Shown here one piece after another: positions 24,136-25,968 of a DNA stretch of 25,968 nucleotides. Source of the DNA: Kiritimatiellia bacterium (GTDB lineage: Bacteria; Verrucomicrobiota; Kiritimatiellia; RFP12; UBA1067); contig CAAFYT010000024.1 in assembly GCA_900767325.1 (NCBI GenBank), positions 1-25,968 on the forward strand, given 5' to 3'. The notes under the pieces were generated by a model. The model saw nothing but the letters and a program-made list of their open reading frames with translations, did not search any database and had not been told where the DNA came from. Made by a program: the position numbers and the translations under genes. Numbering within the stretch: the stretch's first letter is position 1; every line of letters begins with the position of its first letter.

Positions 24136-24233
24136 CAATTCGCCCATGGTGGGCGGGTTGAAGCGAATGAATCGGGGTTCCATGCCCCGGTCAAAGCGGA
24201 TTGAACGAAACGAAGTTCTGAAAGGAGAAAAAC
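24136..24233 (+). promoter_or_regulatory. Structured rpsB 5' leader, candidate autoregulatory element
   Basis: About 98 bases separate the expected transcription start from the rpsB ATG, far longer than the other leaders in the window. Two GC hairpins are visible: CGCCC/GGGCG (24141-24145 with 24151-24155, 5-base loop) and CGGGG/CCCCG (24173-24177 with 24185-24189, 7-base loop). The second is flanked by near-repeats, GAAGCGAATGAA and AAAGCGGATTGAA. The end holds AAAGGAG as ribosome-binding site. S2 autoregulation is known in E. coli; that it applies here is inference. Confidence 0.5.
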
Positions 24234-25262
24234 ATGGATATGCCTACTTCCGCCCTTACGGGCATCACCCTCAAGGATCTGTTTGACGCCGGGCTTCACT
24301 TCGGCCATCAGACCAAGCGTTGGAATCCGAAGATGAAAGGGTACATCTTCGACAAGCGCAACGGCATCCACATCATCGACTTGCAGCAGACGGTCGAGTT
24401 GCTCGACGAGGCGGCGGGCTTTCTGCGCGACACGGTTCTCGCCGGCAAGAAGATACTCTTCGTCGCGACGAAGAAGCAGATGGCCGAGATGGTGAAGAGT
24501 TGCGCGCAGGGCATCGACCAGTTCTACGTGACCGAGCGCTGGCTCGGCGGCACGCTGACCAACGCGAAGACGCTGCGCTCGAGCGTGAAGCGCATGCGCC
24601 AGCTGCAGGCGACGGCGAAGCAGAACGGCGGCCTCCTCTCGGAGCACAAGCAGGAGAACTCCGTGTTGCGCCGCGAACTCAACAAGCTCGAGACGAACCT
24701 GACGGGCGTCGCCGACATGGCGGAGCAGCCGGGCGCGGTGGTGATCATCGACTGCGTGAAGGAGGCGAACGCCGTGAAGGAGGCGGTGCGCCTGGGCATT
24801 CCGGTCGTGGCGGTCGTCGATACGAACGCCGATCCGGAGCCGATTGACCACGTGATCCCCGGCAACGACGATTCCATCCGCGGCGTCGAGCTGATCCTCG
24901 GCGGGTTCGCGAAGGTGATCAAGCAGGCGAACGAGGAGTATGGCGCGAAGGCGGCGGAGGAGAGCCGCAAGCGCGAGCAGGAGCGCGCCGAGCGCGATGC
25001 GTCCGAGAAGGCCGCGCGCGCGGAGCGTCGCGCGAGGTCGTCCGCGAAGCCGGCCGGCGAGAAGCGTCCCGCCAAGAAGGGTTCGGTCGCGGCGAGCGTG
25101 AAGGCGGCGGCGCGGGCGGCGAAGGAGGCGGCCGAGAGCAAGGCGAAGGCCGATCTCGCGGCGAAGCGTCAGGCGAAGGTCGTGGAGGCGGAGGCGGCTG
25201 CTGCCGCGGCTCCGGCCGAGGCTCCGGCCGAGGCGAATGCTCCGGCTCCGGCGGCTGAGTGA
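24234..25262 (+). CDS. rpsB: 30S ribosomal protein S2 with long C-terminal extension
   Basis: S2 is a late-assembling protein of the small ribosomal subunit. Residues 1 to about 235 form the normal fold, with LFDAGLHFGHQTKRWNPKM (16-34), YIFDKRNGIHIIDLQQT, LFVATKKQ, ERWLGGTLTN, VIIDCVKEANAVKEA and GIPVVAVVDTNADP. The remaining roughly 105 residues are an unusual Ala/Lys/Glu/Arg-rich tail ending in an Ala/Pro/Glu segment, of low complexity and probably disordered or helical; typical S2 ends near 240-260. ATG 24234 follows AAAGGAGAAAAAC. A second ATG two codons later is a possible alternative. tsf follows after 36 bases, the classic rpsB-tsf order. The tail keeps the same frame and base composition, so it is not an obvious frameshift artefact. 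Confidence 0.96.
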   Translation: MDMPTSALTGITLKDLFDAGLHFGHQTKRWNPKMKGYIFDKRNGIHIIDLQQTVELLDEAAGFLRDTVLAGKKILFVATKKQMAEMVKSCAQGIDQFYVTERWLGGTLTNAKTLRSSVKRMRQLQATAKQNGGLLSEHKQENSVLRRELNKLETNLTGVADMAEQPGAVVIIDCVKEANAVKEAVRLGIPVVAVVDTNADPEPIDHVIPGNDDSIRGVELILGGFAKVIKQANEEYGAKAAEESRKREQERAERDASEKAARAERRARSSAKPAGEKRPAKKGSVAASVKAAARAAKEAAESKAKADLAAKRQAKVVEAEAAAAAAPAEAPAEANAPAPAAE

Positions 25263-25298
25263 ACAGCGGAAAGTCGAACAGCAGAGGAGGAATTCCAG

Positions 25299-25968
25299 AT
25301 GACGATTACGATTGACATGATCAAGCAGCTGCGCGAGGCGACGGCTGCGGGCATGGGCGCCTGCAAGGAGGCGCTTGCGGCGAGCAACGGCAATATGGAC
25401 GATGCGGTGAAGTACCTGCGCGAGAAGGGTCTCGCGGTCGCGGCGAAGCGCGTCGACAAGGAGTCGAAGCAGGGCATCGTCGCGCTCGCCGAAGCGGCCG
25501 ACAAGACGGCGATGGCGCTCGCCGAGGTCAACTGCGAGACGGACTTCGTGGCGAATACCGACGCCTACAAGGAGTTCTGCGCGAACGCGGCGAAGGTCGC
25601 GCTCGAGGGGAAGGACATCGAGCAGACGCTTTCGGACGACTACAAGATGCTCCTCACCAAGACGGGCGAGAACGTGAAGATCCGCCGCAGCGAGCGCTTC
25701 GAGCTCTCGGGTGCGGGCTGTCTTTCGGGCTACATCCACATGGGCGGCAAGATCGGCGTCTTGGTCGAGCTCGCCTGCGACAAGCAGGACGCGAAACTCG
25801 ACGAGGCGGCGCACATGGTCTGCCTGCAGGTCGCGGCGAACTCGCCCAAGTACGTGAAGCCGGAGGATGTTCCGCAGGCCGAGATTGACGCGGAGCTCGA
25901 GATCAAGCTCAACGCGCTCAAGGAGCAGAAGGGCAAGCTTCCGCCGGAGCAGGCGCTCGTCGGCATCA
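25299..25968 (+). CDS. tsf: Elongation factor Ts, first 223 residues (3' end outside window)
   Basis: EF-Ts is the guanine-nucleotide exchange factor that recycles EF-Tu. The ATG at 25299 is preceded by AGAGGAGG. The N-terminal UBA-like domain has IKQLREATAAGMGACKEALAAS and the helix NMDDAVKYLREKG, and the core has VNCETDFVAN, then SGYIHMGGKIGVLVEL and VAANSPKYVKPEDVP. The frame is open to the window end, so the C-terminus is missing. The 36-base gap from rpsB contains no terminator or promoter that I can see, so both are on one transcript from the promoter at 24100. Nothing unusual in the visible part. Confidence 0.96.
   Translation, partial: MTITIDMIKQLREATAAGMGACKEALAASNGNMDDAVKYLREKGLAVAAKRVDKESKQGIVALAEAADKTAMALAEVNCETDFVANTDAYKEFCANAAKVALEGKDIEQTLSDDYKMLLTKTGENVKIRRSERFELSGAGCLSGYIHMGGKIGVLVELACDKQDAKLDEAAHMVCLQVAANSPKYVKPEDVPQAEIDAELEIKLNALKEQKGKLPPEQALVGI

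Noticed and set aside
25000..25262. Frameshift or misassembly as the cause of the long S2 tail
   Set aside because: The frame is continuous, composition is steady, and the stop is followed by a proper ribosome-binding site and tsf.

Overview
The window is a gene-dense, GC-rich stretch of bacterial chromosome with housekeeping content and no mobile element, CRISPR array, rRNA or tRNA that I can support. The mix suggests an anaerobic member of the PVC group, most like Kiritimatiellota/Verrucomicrobiota. The reasons are a V/A-type ATPase B subunit that looks like the chlamydial/spirochaete type, formate-tetrahydrofolate ligase, a flavodiiron oxygen/NO reductase, a giant DUF2723 membrane protein, an FHA-CpaF fusion and a eukaryote-type glycogen branching enzyme. 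This placement is inference from family memory, not from a search.

Layout. (1) 1-5748 is a tightly packed plus-strand run: gyrB (5' end outside the window), murD, a LysM lipoprotein, ftsW and xseA, with gaps or overlaps of 1-8 bases. It is closed by a candidate intrinsic terminator that overlaps the xseA stop. (2) 5768-12942 is a second run: V/A-ATPase subunit B, two related small lipoproteins, fhs, and a partial Tad pilus/secretion set (cpaB, FHA-cpaF, tadB), again coupled by short overlaps. (3) 12951-19100 holds a DUF2723/TPR membrane protein, a branched-chain aminotransferase and recJ. (4) 19093-20253 on the minus strand is a flavodiiron protein, convergent with recJ and overlapping its end by 8 bases. 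(5) 20254-20347 is a divergent promoter region with a long imperfect palindrome. (6) 20348-22048 carries a 75-residue membrane protein and a divergent, cysteine-rich purF. (7) 22094-24103 is a GH13_8-like branching enzyme. (8) 24100-25968 is rpsB with a structured leader, then tsf, which runs off the window. No stretch longer than about 130 bases lacks a gene.

Regulation visible in the sequence. Six transcription starts can be placed because each carries an extended -10 box (TGnTATAAT, or TGnTATACT at rpsB) preceded by a short T-rich tract. In three of the six, exactly 8 bases separate the -10 box from the ATG, which predicts leaderless mRNAs for atpB, the DUF2723 gene and the flavodiiron gene. 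The first base run has no visible promoter because its start lies outside the window.

Most genes are ordinary. The points worth a second look are the isolated ATPase B gene heading a mixed operon, the incomplete Tad set, the two tandem lipoproteins, the extra cysteine motifs in the LysM protein and in PurF, the palindrome upstream of the flavodiiron gene, the leaderless promoter architecture, and the rpsB leader and tail. I do not see a clearly new multi-gene system; the nearest candidate is the ATPase B/lipoprotein/Fhs/Tad operon.
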